The notes below the pieces were generated by a model. The model ran no database searches, was not told the DNA's origin, and worked only from the letters and a program-made list of their open reading frames with translations. Positions 54,140 to 62,359 of a stretch of DNA of 64,000 nt are shown here, piece by piece; within the stretch, counting starts at the first letter, position 1; each line of letters begins with the position of its first letter. The position numbers and the translations under genes were made by a program. The stretch spans positions 682,001 to 746,000 of the forward strand of contig NZ_CP053108.1 of the NCBI RefSeq assembly GCF_013009075.1, read 5' to 3'. This DNA comes from Halomonas sp. TA22 (GTDB taxonomy: Bacteria > Pseudomonadota > Gammaproteobacteria > Pseudomonadales > Halomonadaceae).

Positions 54140-55464
54140 TGTCTCCCAATGAGTGGCTAGCGATCGGCATGATCGTGGCATTCTTCGTGCTGCTGTTGAT
54201 TGGCTTGCCAGTGGGCATCGCGATCGCCGCCACGGCCTTCGTCTTCGGCTACGTCGGCTTCGGTCCCATGCTGTTCAACCTGCTACCGTCGCGCATCTAC
54301 GGGGTAGTGACGAATTACACCTTCATGGCCATACCGCTGTTCGTGTTCATGGGCGTGATGCTCGAGAAATCGAAACTGGCCGAGGAGCTGATCGATGTGG
54401 TCGGCCACCTGTTCGGTGGCGTCTCAGGTGGCATGGGGGTGGCGATCATCTTCGTCGGCGTCCTGCTGGGTGCGGCCACCGGCATCGTCGGGGCCACCAT
54501 CGTTACTCTCGGCCTGCTGACGCTGCCGACCCTGCTTCGCCGCGGCTATCCCAAGTCTCTGGCGACGGGGATGATCTGCGCCTCGGGAACCCTCGGGCAG
54601 ATCATCCCGCCAAGCCTGGTACTGATCCTGCTGGCCGAGATTCTTGGGGAATCCGTCGGCACCATGTTCGCCGCCGCCATGGTGCCCGGCCTGACCCTGG
54701 CAGCGGTCTACATCATCGCCATTCTGGGTCTGGCCGCGCTGCGCCCGGGCTTGATGCCGCCGATTCCCCTGGAGGAGCGCTCCGCCATGTCGCGCGGCGT
54801 GCTGGTTCGCAAGGTGCTGCTGGTGGTGGGCCCGCCGGTCGGCCTGGTGGTGGCGGTGCTCGGCTCGATCATCGGTGGCATTGCCGCGCCCACCGAGGCG
54901 GCCGCCATGGGGGCGGTCGGTGCCATGCTGTTCGTCGCGCTCTCCGGCCGCCTGACGCTGGGCCTGCTCACGGAGGTGGCCAAGGCCACACTGCTGATTT
55001 CCGCCATGGTGTTCTTCATTCTGATCTGCGCCCAGGTCTTCGGCCTGGCCTTCCGTGGCTTGGGCGGCGAACATCTGGTGGGTCGCATGTTCGACTGGGT
55101 CCCGGGCGGCGAGTCCGGTGCGCTGCTGTTCATGCTGCTGCTGATGTTCGTGCTCGGCTTCTTCCTCGAGTGGATCGAGATCACCTATATCGCCCTGCCG
55201 CTGTTCCTGCCGTTCTTCGTCCAGATGGGCGTGGACATGGTGTGGATGGGTATACTGATCGGCCTGATCCTGCAGACCTCGTTTCTGACCCCGCCCTTCG
55301 GCTGGTCGCTGTTCTTCCTCAAGGGGGTTGCCCCCCGGGAGGTGAGTACGCTGGACATCTACAAGGGAGCGCTGCCGTTCATTGCACTGCAGTTCCTGGC
55401 AGTGGGGCTGGTGTTTGCCTTTCCCGCCATCGCCACCTGGCTACCCGCGGCGATAGGCTGGTGA
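54136..55464 (+). CDS. TRAP transporter large permease (third system)
   Basis: A 442-residue DctM-type permease with about 12 membrane segments. Landmarks: LIGLPVGIAIAATAFVFGY near the start, FVFMGVMLEKSKLAEELIDVVGHLFGGVSGGMGVAII, GMICASGTLGQIIPPSLVLILL, and ILIGLILQTSFLTPPFGWSLFFLKG close to the end, the last being typical of the branch paired with COG4663 receptors. Two ATGs in a row open it: 54136 overlaps the small-permease stop (ATGA), and 54139 has better spacing from GAGG. It is followed by the hydrolase gene after 36 bases. Confidence 0.9.
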   Translation: MMSPNEWLAIGMIVAFFVLLLIGLPVGIAIAATAFVFGYVGFGPMLFNLLPSRIYGVVTNYTFMAIPLFVFMGVMLEKSKLAEELIDVVGHLFGGVSGGMGVAIIFVGVLLGAATGIVGATIVTLGLLTLPTLLRRGYPKSLATGMICASGTLGQIIPPSLVLILLAEILGESVGTMFAAAMVPGLTLAAVYIIAILGLAALRPGLMPPIPLEERSAMSRGVLVRKVLLVVGPPVGLVVAVLGSIIGGIAAPTEAAAMGAVGAMLFVALSGRLTLGLLTEVAKATLLISAMVFFILICAQVFGLAFRGLGGEHLVGRMFDWVPGGESGALLFMLLLMFVLGFFLEWIEITYIALPLFLPFFVQMGVDMVWMGILIGLILQTSFLTPPFGWSLFFLKGVAPREVSTLDIYKGALPFIALQFLAVGLVFAFPAIATWLPAAIGW

Positions 55465-55500
55465 GCCGATCCGCATAAGAAGAATCAACAAGGAGAGCCG

Positions 55501-57087
55501 ATGATTCACACTCGACGCAGTTACGGCGGCATGTGCGTAGCCCCCCACCATCTTGCCGCCGAAGCGGGACGCGACGTGCTCAAGGAGGGCGGCAACGCCG
55601 TGGAAGCGATGGTCGCGGCGGCCGCGACCATCGCCGTGGTCTATCCGCACATGAACGCCATCGGCGGCGACGGCTTCTGGCTGATCCACGAGCCCGGCAA
55701 GGCGCCGGTGGCGATCGACGCCTGCGGCCCCGCCGCCGGCCTCGCCACGCCCGAGTTCTACGCCGGCCATGACGCCATTCCCGAGCGCGGCCCGCTGGCA
55801 ACCCTGACCATGGCCGGCACCGTGGGCGGTTGGCAGGAGGCGCTCGAGGTGTCGCGGGGCTGGGGCGGCAAACTGCCGCTATCGCGACTGTTCGGCGATG
55901 CCGCCCACCATGCCCGCCAGGGTGTGGCGGTGTCGAAAAGCCAGCAGGCGCTGACGACTCGCCACCGCCACACCTTGGTCGGCAGCCCAGGCTTCGCCGA
56001 GACGTTCCTCGTCGACGGCAACGCGCCTGTCGAGGGCAGCCGCCTGCGCCAGCCCCGCCTGGCGACGACGCTCGAGCATCTCGCCAAGGCGGGGCTTGAC
56101 GATTTCTATCGCGGCGAGCTCGCCGCCGGCATGGCGCGCGACCTGGAAGCGCTGGGCAGCCCGCTGCGTCTGGCGGATTTCGCCAGCTACCGCGCCCAGC
56201 GGGTCGCCCCGCTCGAGGTTGCCCTCAAGGATGCCACACTCTACAACCTGCCCGCCCCCACCCAGGGCATCGCCTCGCTGCTGATCCTGGCGCTCTATGA
56301 GCGGCTCGAGGTGGCCGAAGGCAAGAGCGTGGCCCACCTGCATGGGCTGATCGAGGCGACCAAGCGCGCCTTCATCCTGCGCGACCGCTGCGTGACCGAT
56401 CCCGGTCGCTTGCCGGTGACGCTGCAGAGCCTGCTCGAGGAGGACAATCTCATCCGGGAGGCCGCGCAAATCGACATGGCCAGTGCCCTGCCCTGGCCCC
56501 ATGAGCCGGCAGCTGGCGATACCATCTGGATGGGTTGCGTGGATGCTGAAGGCCGTGCGGTGAGCTTCATCCAGAGCATCTTCTGGGAGTTCGGCAGCGG
56601 TGTGGTGTTGCCCGAGAGCGGTGTGCTGTGGCAGAACCGCGGCATCAGCTTCGAGCTGGACGGAGAAGCGCTGCGCGGCCTCGCCCCGGGCCGCAAGCCC
56701 TTTCATACGCTCAACCCCGCCCTGGCCCGCTTCCGGGATGGGCGCACGCTGGTCTACGGCACCATGGGCGGCGAGGGTCAGCCGCAGACCCAGGCCGCGG
56801 TGTTCTCCCGCTACGCCTTCCAAGGCGAAAGCCTGCAGCAGGCGGTGACGGCGCCGCGCTGGCTACTTGGCCGTACTTGGGGCGAGAGCACCACCACTCT
56901 CAAGCTGGAGCCGCGCTTCTACCCCGCCATGGTCTCGGCACTGCGTGCCCTGGGTCACGAGGTGGAGGTGCTGGAGGAAGCCTTCAGCGACACCATGGGC
57001 CACGCCGGGGGCATCGTGCATCACCCGGACGGGCTGATCGAGGGCGCCCACGACCCGCGCAGTGACGGCGGCGCGGCGGGCTATTGA
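55501..57087 (+). CDS. Gamma-glutamyltransferase-family (Ntn) hydrolase
   Basis: A 528-residue protein of the GGT fold, with no signal peptide, so probably cytoplasmic. It opens with GGMCVAPHHLAAEAGRDVLKEGGNAVEAMVAAAA, then NAIGGDGFWLI, AGTVGGWQEALE, LPAPTQGIASLL. The autocatalytic site is GDTIWMGCVDAEGRAVSFIQS (threonine at about residue 340; the usual second threonine is isoleucine), followed by GSGVVLPESGVLWQNRG and MGGEGQPQTQAAVFSRY. The sequence looks closer to the YwrD/HpxW (oxamate amidohydrolase) branch than to periplasmic GGT. AAGGAG is upstream. It lies 36 bases after a TRAP permease, so it may act on the imported substrate. Confidence 0.85.
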   Translation: MIHTRRSYGGMCVAPHHLAAEAGRDVLKEGGNAVEAMVAAAATIAVVYPHMNAIGGDGFWLIHEPGKAPVAIDACGPAAGLATPEFYAGHDAIPERGPLATLTMAGTVGGWQEALEVSRGWGGKLPLSRLFGDAAHHARQGVAVSKSQQALTTRHRHTLVGSPGFAETFLVDGNAPVEGSRLRQPRLATTLEHLAKAGLDDFYRGELAAGMARDLEALGSPLRLADFASYRAQRVAPLEVALKDATLYNLPAPTQGIASLLILALYERLEVAEGKSVAHLHGLIEATKRAFILRDRCVTDPGRLPVTLQSLLEEDNLIREAAQIDMASALPWPHEPAAGDTIWMGCVDAEGRAVSFIQSIFWEFGSGVVLPESGVLWQNRGISFELDGEALRGLAPGRKPFHTLNPALARFRDGRTLVYGTMGGEGQPQTQAAVFSRYAFQGESLQQAVTAPRWLLGRTWGESTTTLKLEPRFYPAMVSALRALGHEVEVLEEAFSDTMGHAGGIVHHPDGLIEGAHDPRSDGGAAGY

Positions 57088-57099
57088 GCTGGTTGATCG

Positions 57100-57133
57100 A
57101 TGAAACCGCCAGGAGAACTAGTCCTCCTGGCGG
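57100..57133 (-). terminator. Terminator hairpin at the end of the tapT gene
   Basis: CCGCCAGGAG (57106-57115) and CTCCTGGCGG (57124-57133) pair around eight bases that include the tapT stop. Read on the minus strand it runs into TTTCAT, so it suits the tapT transcript. The + strand side has no T-run for the GGT transcript. Confidence 0.55.
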
Positions 57134-57912
57134 GCCAGCAAGCGACGCATGGCGACAGTGGGTCGCTCCAGCTTGTGATGGGTGCGGCTCGCCGCGTAGC
57201 TGTCGTTGAAGGCGTCGAAGTAGTCGTCGAGAACCCCGGCAGCCTCTCCGTCCCCGCTTTGACGCAGCAGTTCGATGGCCACCTCGGCGGTACACAGATG
57301 CGCTTGTGATGCCGGCTTGCGCAGGCGATAGCGCGTCTGACGCTGGGTTGCCAGCGGCAGTACCGGCAGTCTCTCCAGGTAGGGGCTCTTGCGAAACATG
57401 CGACGCGCCTGACGCCAGGTGCCGTCGAGGATGATGAAGACCGGAATTCGCGCCTGCGTTTTGGCCTCGCCGATCGCCTCGATCCCCACCACACGCTCAG
57501 CGTAGTCGGGCTGGTCGTCGGGAAAGATGATGAAGGGGGCATAGGCCGGATCGCCGAGCAGCGCCATCAGGCGTTCGTCGGGCGTCGTGCGATACCAGGT
57601 GAACACCTCGGTGGTATCGAGCACGTCGCTGATCAACCGCCCGGTATTGGTCGGCTTGTGATGCTCCAACGGATGGGTCAGCAGCCAGACACGAGCATGG
57701 CTCTCGGCCGTGACGCGGTAGGGGCACAGGCAGTTGAGCGCCGGCAGGCCACACCCCGCACAGCGCGTGACGAAGCTGCCACGCGCCTTGAACTCGCGAC
57801 GCACCGGGCGCGTATGCCCAGTGGCGGGGTCGTGGGCGCACAAGGGGTCCGGCGCATCCTCTCGGCAGATATCGTCAGGCATGGCATCACGCAAATCGCA
57901 AAGGGGCGGCAT
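57118..57912 (-). CDS. tapT: tRNA-uridine aminocarboxypropyltransferase TapT (DTW domain)
   Basis: A 264-residue DTW-domain enzyme that puts the acp3 group of SAM on uridine 47 of tRNA. It has a cysteine cluster near the N-terminus (CAGCGLPALNCLCP), LLTHPLEHHKPTNTGRLI, FPDDQPDYAE, and the name-giving D-x-T-W in ILDGTWRQARRMFRKS followed by LPVLPL and LRKPASQAHLCTAEVAIELL. The start is uncertain: ATG 57912 and 57882 are both in frame without good ribosome sites. It is 45 bases downstream of a 52-codon frame that is coupled to the sirtuin gene on the same strand. Confidence 0.88.
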   Translation of the reverse strand: MPPLCDLRDAMPDDICREDAPDPLCAHDPATGHTRPVRREFKARGSFVTRCAGCGLPALNCLCPYRVTAESHARVWLLTHPLEHHKPTNTGRLISDVLDTTEVFTWYRTTPDERLMALLGDPAYAPFIIFPDDQPDYAERVVGIEAIGEAKTQARIPVFIILDGTWRQARRMFRKSPYLERLPVLPLATQRQTRYRLRKPASQAHLCTAEVAIELLRQSGDGEAAGVLDDYFDAFNDSYAASRTHHKLERPTVAMRRLLARQED

Positions 57913-57957
57913 TCTAGCATGGCCGCCTGCGAATCATCCCCCTCACGCCGCTCCTGC

Positions 57958-58116
57958 CTACCCTATGTCGCCAACGCCCCCGGCGGCAATCAGCGCAATC
58001 ATCAACTGAGCAATGCTCGAGAGCATACGCCACACCGGCACTCTGGCGGCCAGCACCATACCGGTGGTGAGCTCGGCGGAGAGCCACACCAGCGATACGC
58101 CAAGCGCCGCCGTCAT
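57958..58116 (-). CDS. Small hydrophobic protein coupled to the sirtuin gene
   Basis: A 52-codon frame starting at an ATG (58116) that overlaps the sirtuin stop in an ATGA, and ending TAG at 57958. Most of it is hydrophobic: GVSLVWLSAELTTGMVLAA, then a short basic turn (RVPVWR) and LSSIAQLMIALIAAGG, which fits two short membrane helices. The frame fills most of the gap between the sirtuin and tapT genes. I do not recognise the family and the ribosome site is weak. The four-base overlap and amino-acid composition argue for a real gene. Confidence 0.5.
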   Translation of the reverse strand: MTAALGVSLVWLSAELTTGMVLAARVPVWRMLSSIAQLMIALIAAGGVGDIG

Positions 58117-58844
58117 CCCAGCAGTGTCTCAGGTACCCACAATCTGCCCTCCTGGCGCCAGTGGCTCACCAGTGCCGGCACCCCCGTGCCGGCCGGCTGA
58201 GAGAGGCGCGTCACGCCCGGTGGGGCGAGCGTTTCGGCCTGGGGGTCGACGAGTATCGCCGCCACGTCCATGGGCACCTGATGCAGCAGCGACGCGGCGG
58301 GCATCACGGCAAGCGAGGTACCCACCACCAGCAGCAGGTCAGCCTGCTCGACGATCTCGCACGCCTCACCGTAGCGCGGTACCGCCTCGCCGAACCACAC
58401 CACATCGGGACGCAGCTGGCTGCCCATGTCGCATATGTCGCCCATGCGGATACCGCGGCGCGTCAACGGGTAGCGCAGGCGGGCATCGACACTCGAGCGC
58501 GCCTTGAGAATTTCACCATGCAGGTGCAGCACGTCGGTCGAGCCAGCCCGCTCGTGAAGGTCGTCGATGTTCTGGGTGACGATGCTCACCCGAAAACCCT
58601 GCCGCTCAAGCTCCGCCAGGGCAAGGTGGGCCGCATTGGGGCATGCCCGTCGCACCTGCTTGCGACGCTGGTCGTAGAAGCGCAGCACCTGTTCGGGATC
58701 GCGGTGCCACGCCGCGGGCGTGGCCACGTCCTCCACACGATGGTTCTCCCACAGGCCATCGCTGGCGCGAAATGTCTGGATGCCGCTTTCGGCACTGATC
58801 CCGGCACCTGTGAACACTACGAGATGAGGGCGTTGGTCAGTCAT
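58113..58844 (-). CDS. Sir2-family NAD-dependent deacylase lacking zinc cysteines
   Basis: A 243-residue sirtuin removing acyl groups from lysine with NAD. It has VVFTGAGISAESGIQTFR (NAD site, about residues 9-26), TQNIDDLH (about 90-97), catalytic H109 in HLHGE, and a late LLLVVGTSLAVMPAASLL. Y57 and R60 (FYDQRRKQ) match the Y-x2-R that favours malonyl/succinyl-lysine in CobB/SIRT5-type enzymes. The zinc module between about 112 and 150 has only one cysteine instead of four, so no structural zinc is expected. The ATG at 58844 lies in front of a 13-base palindrome that contains its AAGG. Confidence 0.87.
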   Translation of the reverse strand: MTDQRPHLVVFTGAGISAESGIQTFRASDGLWENHRVEDVATPAAWHRDPEQVLRFYDQRRKQVRRACPNAAHLALAELERQGFRVSIVTQNIDDLHERAGSTDVLHLHGEILKARSSVDARLRYPLTRRGIRMGDICDMGSQLRPDVVWFGEAVPRYGEACEIVEQADLLLVVGTSLAVMPAASLLHQVPMDVAAILVDPQAETLAPPGVTRLSQPAGTGVPALVSHWRQEGRLWVPETLLG

Positions 58845-58846
58845 GG

Positions 58847-58859
58847 TTAAGGACCTTAA
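58847..58859. promoter_or_regulatory. TTAAGG-A-CCTTAA palindrome at the sirtuin start
   Basis: A perfect 6+1+6 palindrome ending three bases before the sirtuin start codon and covering its likely ribosome site. It could be an operator or simply a symmetric ribosome-binding region. Confidence 0.3.
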
Positions 58860-58965
58860 TTCAGGCACTCCCTTCGGTCAAAGCGAAGCACGCCGAGCCA
58901 CGGGTGACTTACATGCCGCCAGCGGCGACAATGCCTCTCCATTCTGCGTTGCCACCGACGACTCC

Positions 58966-59808
58966 ATGCCCCCCACGAATTCAATTGATGCAGCGTTGCC
59001 TGAGATAGTTCCACTTCGGCAATTGTCTGCTCCCTTGCCGATCCTCTATCGTGACGCGCATCTGGTCGCGATCGCCAAGCCCTCCGGCCTGCTCGTGCAC
59101 CGCACCAAGCTTGCCCATGGCGATACCCGCTTCGTGGTCCAGACCCTGCGCGACCAGCTCGGCCAGTACGTCTATCCGGTGCACCGCCTCGACCGGCCTA
59201 CCTCCGGGGTGATGGTCCTGGCGCTCTCGTCGGAGATCGCGGCGCGCCTTGCCGAGGCGTTCTCCCGCCAGCAGGTGAGCAAGCGCTACCTGGCGGTAGT
59301 GCGCGGGGTGGGGCCACAGCAGGAGACGTTGAGCTATGCCCTGCGCGAGGAGGATGGCAGCCGTCCCAAGGCGGAGATGCCGGCCCTGTCTGCCGTCACC
59401 GAGGTGCGCAGGCTGGATAGCGTCGAGTTGCCGGTACAGGTCGACCGCTACCCCAGCACTCGCTATTCGTTGATGGAGGCGCGCCCGCTGACCGGACGCC
59501 GCCATCAGATCCGTCGCCACCTCTCGCAGCGGGGCTATCCGATCATCGGCGATGCCAAGCACGGCAAGGGTAACCACAACCGCTTCTTTCGCGACAGGCT
59601 CGACGCCCCCCGGCTGCTGCTCGCCGCGGTGGAACTCTCCTTCATGCACCCCGTCGAAGGGGCTCGCCTCACCCTTGGCGCCGGGCTAGAGAGTGACATG
59701 CTGCAGCTCTTCGAGCGCTTCGGCTGGTCCGGGCATGCGCCGGTTGCGCATGCCACACTCCATGCCACGGCCCATGATCCGCTATCAACGACTACCCTGA
59801 CCCTATGA
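58966..59808 (+). CDS. truC: tRNA pseudouridine(65) synthase TruC
   Basis: A 280-residue RluA-type pseudouridine synthase, closest in layout to TruC: PILYRDAHLVAIAKPSGLLVH, the catalytic aspartate in VHRLDRPTSGVMVLALS, QVSKRYLAVVRG, GRRHQIRRHLSQRGYPIIGD. The sequence YPSTRYSLMEARPLTGRRHQ is typical of TruC rather than RluA/C/D. The start is uncertain: the frame is open to an ATG at 58843 that would overlap the sirtuin start, but residues before PILYRD are not conserved. I chose the internal ATG at 58966. It overlaps tcdA by four bases. Confidence 0.87.
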   Translation: MPPTNSIDAALPEIVPLRQLSAPLPILYRDAHLVAIAKPSGLLVHRTKLAHGDTRFVVQTLRDQLGQYVYPVHRLDRPTSGVMVLALSSEIAARLAEAFSRQQVSKRYLAVVRGVGPQQETLSYALREEDGSRPKAEMPALSAVTEVRRLDSVELPVQVDRYPSTRYSLMEARPLTGRRHQIRRHLSQRGYPIIGDAKHGKGNHNRFFRDRLDAPRLLLAAVELSFMHPVEGARLTLGAGLESDMLQLFERFGWSGHAPVAHATLHATAHDPLSTTTLTL

Positions 59809-60647
59809 CCGACACAGACGCCACACCCCGCAACGACGATTACGACTTTCGCTTTGGCGGCATCCGCCGTCTCTATGGCACGCTAGCCGCAGATGCCTTT
59901 CGCCGCGCCCATGTGGTGGTGGTCGGCGTCGGCGGTGTGGGAAGTTGGACGGTGGAGGCGCTGGCGCGGGCCGGCATCGGCAAGCTGACGCTGATCGATC
60001 TCGACGACGTCTGCGTCTCCAACATCAATCGCCAGCTGCATGCGCTTGACGGCACCATCGGTCGCCCCAAGGTCGAGGTGCTTGCCGAGCGCTGCCGGGC
60101 GATCCATCCCAGTATCGAAGTGATCGCCGACTGCGCCTTCGTCACTCCCCACAACCTGGCCGAACGCATCCCCGAAGATGCCGACCATCTGGTCGATGCC
60201 ATCGATAACGTCGCCGCCAAGGCCGCGCTGATCGCCTGGTGCAAGCGCCGCAAGCTGCCCATCACCGTGACCGGCGCCGCTGGCGGCCAGAGCGACCCGA
60301 CCCGTATTCGCATCGCCGATCTCTCACGCACCGAGCACGACCCCCTGCTGGCCAAGGTGCGCGCTCGGCTGCGCCGCGACCACGGCTTCTCGCGCAACCC
60401 CAAGCGGCGCTTCTCGGTGGAGTGCGTCTACTCCGACGAGCAGCTCGTCTACCCCGACAACAACGGCGAAGTGTGCCTGCAAAAGCCCGGCGGCAACGAG
60501 CCCACCCGCCTGGACTGCGCCAGCGGCTTTGGCGCGGCCACCTTCGTCACCGGCAGCTTCGGCTTCACTGCGGCGGCCCGGGTGATGGAGCGTCTGGCCC
60601 GCCGCGCCAGGCAAGCCGCCACGAATGAGACAGGAGAAGACGCGTGA
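59805..60647 (+). CDS. tcdA: tRNA threonylcarbamoyladenosine dehydratase TcdA
   Basis: A 280-residue E1-like enzyme that closes t6A37 of tRNA into its cyclic form with ATP. It has RFGGIRRLYG, the nucleotide site VVVVGVGGVGSWTVEALARAGIG, LIDLDDVCVSNINRQLHAL, DHLVDAIDNVAAKAALI, and the GFGAATFVTGSFGF segment near the end. It acts on the product of the TsaC pathway encoded at 41.6 kb. It overlaps truC and the DUF1653 gene by four bases each, forming one coupled run. Confidence 0.93.
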   Translation: MTDTDATPRNDDYDFRFGGIRRLYGTLAADAFRRAHVVVVGVGGVGSWTVEALARAGIGKLTLIDLDDVCVSNINRQLHALDGTIGRPKVEVLAERCRAIHPSIEVIADCAFVTPHNLAERIPEDADHLVDAIDNVAAKAALIAWCKRRKLPITVTGAAGGQSDPTRIRIADLSRTEHDPLLAKVRARLRRDHGFSRNPKRRFSVECVYSDEQLVYPDNNGEVCLQKPGGNEPTRLDCASGFGAATFVTGSFGFTAAARVMERLARRARQAATNETGEDA

Positions 60648-60874
60648 ACGACGCTGCACGCCCGGTTCCGGGCATCTATCGCCACTACAAGGGGGCACGC
60701 TATGAAGTGCTCGGCATCTCGCGTCATAGCGAAAACGAGGAGGAGCTGGTGGTCTACCGTGCGCTCTACGGCGACTACGGACTGTGGGTCAGGCCACTTG
60801 GGATGTTCTGCGAGGGTGTCGTGATAGAGGGCGAAACGCGACCGCGCTTCGCCTTGGAGATACCTTTCACCTGA
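60644..60874 (+). CDS. DUF1653 family small protein, GTG start
   Basis: A 76-residue protein of the DUF1653 family: PGIYRHYKGARYEVLGISRHSENEEELVVYRALYG, then LWVRPLGMF. The fold is predicted to be a small beta barrel; the function is unknown. It starts with GTG overlapping the tcdA stop (GTGA), with AGGAGA eight bases upstream. Members often stand beside modification or nucleotide-handling genes, which fits this position but proves nothing. Confidence 0.83.
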   Translation: MNDAARPVPGIYRHYKGARYEVLGISRHSENEEELVVYRALYGDYGLWVRPLGMFCEGVVIEGETRPRFALEIPFT

Positions 60875-61060
60875 CACACCTCACCGCTCGATATCATCGG
60901 TGCGCATTCTGTCCGCTACGAAGCGCCCGCTTTGACCGATGAAAAAAAGGCACTTACGCTTTCCTTGAAAGACGCAGCCAAGCACACGAACAAGAATCGA
61001 CCTCCCGCGCACCTGAACAGAGGTGCCTGATGGGTAACGATTTGGCAAGGAGAGCCGCCT

Positions 61061-62359
61061 ATGCGGATCGTGTACATTGCTGGCGGGCTACTGCTGGCCG
61101 TGGCAGCAGGTGGAGCCGGTGTCGCGGCACTTGCCTGGCAGCCCGAAATCGATCCGACCCCTCCTCCCGAACGAACCACCTTCGATCCCGCGATGATCGC
61201 CGAAGGTGAAAGGCTGGCAGCCATTGGCAACTGCCTTCACTGTCATACCGCTCCTGATGGCAGACCCTATGCGGGTGGATATCCACTGGAGACGCCATTC
61301 GGCACGATCTACGGTACCAATATCACGCCCGACCCGGACACCGGGATCGGCAACTGGTCGGAAGCGGCCTTCCAGCGCGCCATGTCGGAAGGCGTGGATC
61401 GCTCAGGCCAACACCTCTATCCGGGCTTTCCCTACGACCACTTCACCCTGGTCAGCCAGCGCGACAACCAGGCCCTCTACGCCTACCTGATGACCCGCGA
61501 GCCGGTGCGCGCCGAGACGCCGCCGAACGAGCTGCCCTGGCCGCTGCGCTTTCGCCCGCTGCTGGCGGGCTGGAAACTGCTGTTTCTCGACGACGAGAGG
61601 TTCCGTCCGGACCCGGACCGCTCGGATGAGTGGAACCGCGGCGCCTATCTGGTCGAGGGGCTGGCCCACTGCGGCGCCTGCCATACCCCGCGCAACTTCC
61701 TCGGCGCGCGCCAGAGCGGCCGGCCCCTGGCCGGCGGGGAGTCGGAAGGCTGGCACGCCCCGGCCCTGAACGACGCCTCCACGGCGCCGGTGCCCTGGAG
61801 CGAGGAGAGCCTGTTCGCCTACCTGCGCGAGGGGCTTAGCACGAACCACGCGCAGGCGGCCGGGCCGATGGCCCCGGTGGTGCGCAACCTCTCCCTCGCG
61901 CCGGACAGCGACATCCAGGCGATGGCCCATTACATCGCCGACCGGATGGGCGCAGCGGAGGAGGCCGAGGCGGCCCCAGCGGCCGAACAGGTGCGCAACG
62001 CATCGCCGCCGGGGCAGGAGCGGGCCGCGACGCTCTATGCCGGTGCCTGCGCCACCTGCCACGAAGCGGGCGGCCCGCTGCGGTTCCAGACACAGATCAG
62101 CCTGGAGCGGGCGACCTCCCTCGCCCTGCCCGACCCGCGCAACGCCATCCAGGTCATCCTGCACGGCATCGACACGCCGACGCTCGAGGCGGAGCCGCTG
62201 ATGCCGGGCTTCGCCAACGCCTTGAGCGACGAGCAGGTGGCGGACCTGACGGCCTATCTGCGCGCCCGCTTCACCGATCTGCCCGCCTGGGACGACCTGG
62301 AAGACGAGGTCGCCCGTGCCCGCGCCTCGGACGCCGAACAGGAGACCACATCGCGATGA
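61061..62359 (+). CDS. Triheme cytochrome c subunit of a periplasmic dehydrogenase
   Basis: A 432-residue protein with an N-terminal hydrophobic signal-anchor (about residues 4-26) and three C-x2-C-H haem sites: CLHCH (58-62), CGACH (about 210) and CATCH (about 331). The layout matches the electron-accepting cytochrome of membrane-bound alcohol/aldehyde dehydrogenases, with blocks PFGTIYGTNITPDPDTGIG and LVEGLAHCGACHTPRNFLG. It passes electrons from the molybdenum enzyme to the respiratory chain. AAGGAG lies eight bases before the ATG. A sharp rise in GC occurs inside the gene, at about 61.5 kb. It overlaps the next gene by four bases. Confidence 0.88.
   Translation: MRIVYIAGGLLLAVAAGGAGVAALAWQPEIDPTPPPERTTFDPAMIAEGERLAAIGNCLHCHTAPDGRPYAGGYPLETPFGTIYGTNITPDPDTGIGNWSEAAFQRAMSEGVDRSGQHLYPGFPYDHFTLVSQRDNQALYAYLMTREPVRAETPPNELPWPLRFRPLLAGWKLLFLDDERFRPDPDRSDEWNRGAYLVEGLAHCGACHTPRNFLGARQSGRPLAGGESEGWHAPALNDASTAPVPWSEESLFAYLREGLSTNHAQAAGPMAPVVRNLSLAPDSDIQAMAHYIADRMGAAEEAEAAPAAEQVRNASPPGQERAATLYAGACATCHEAGGPLRFQTQISLERATSLALPDPRNAIQVILHGIDTPTLEAEPLMPGFANALSDEQVADLTAYLRARFTDLPAWDDLEDEVARARASDAEQETTSR

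Noticed and set aside
57088-57133. Hairpin at 57106-57133 as a terminator for the GGT-family gene.
   Set aside because: The + strand side lacks a T-run and overlaps the convergent tapT stop; it fits the minus-strand transcript better.
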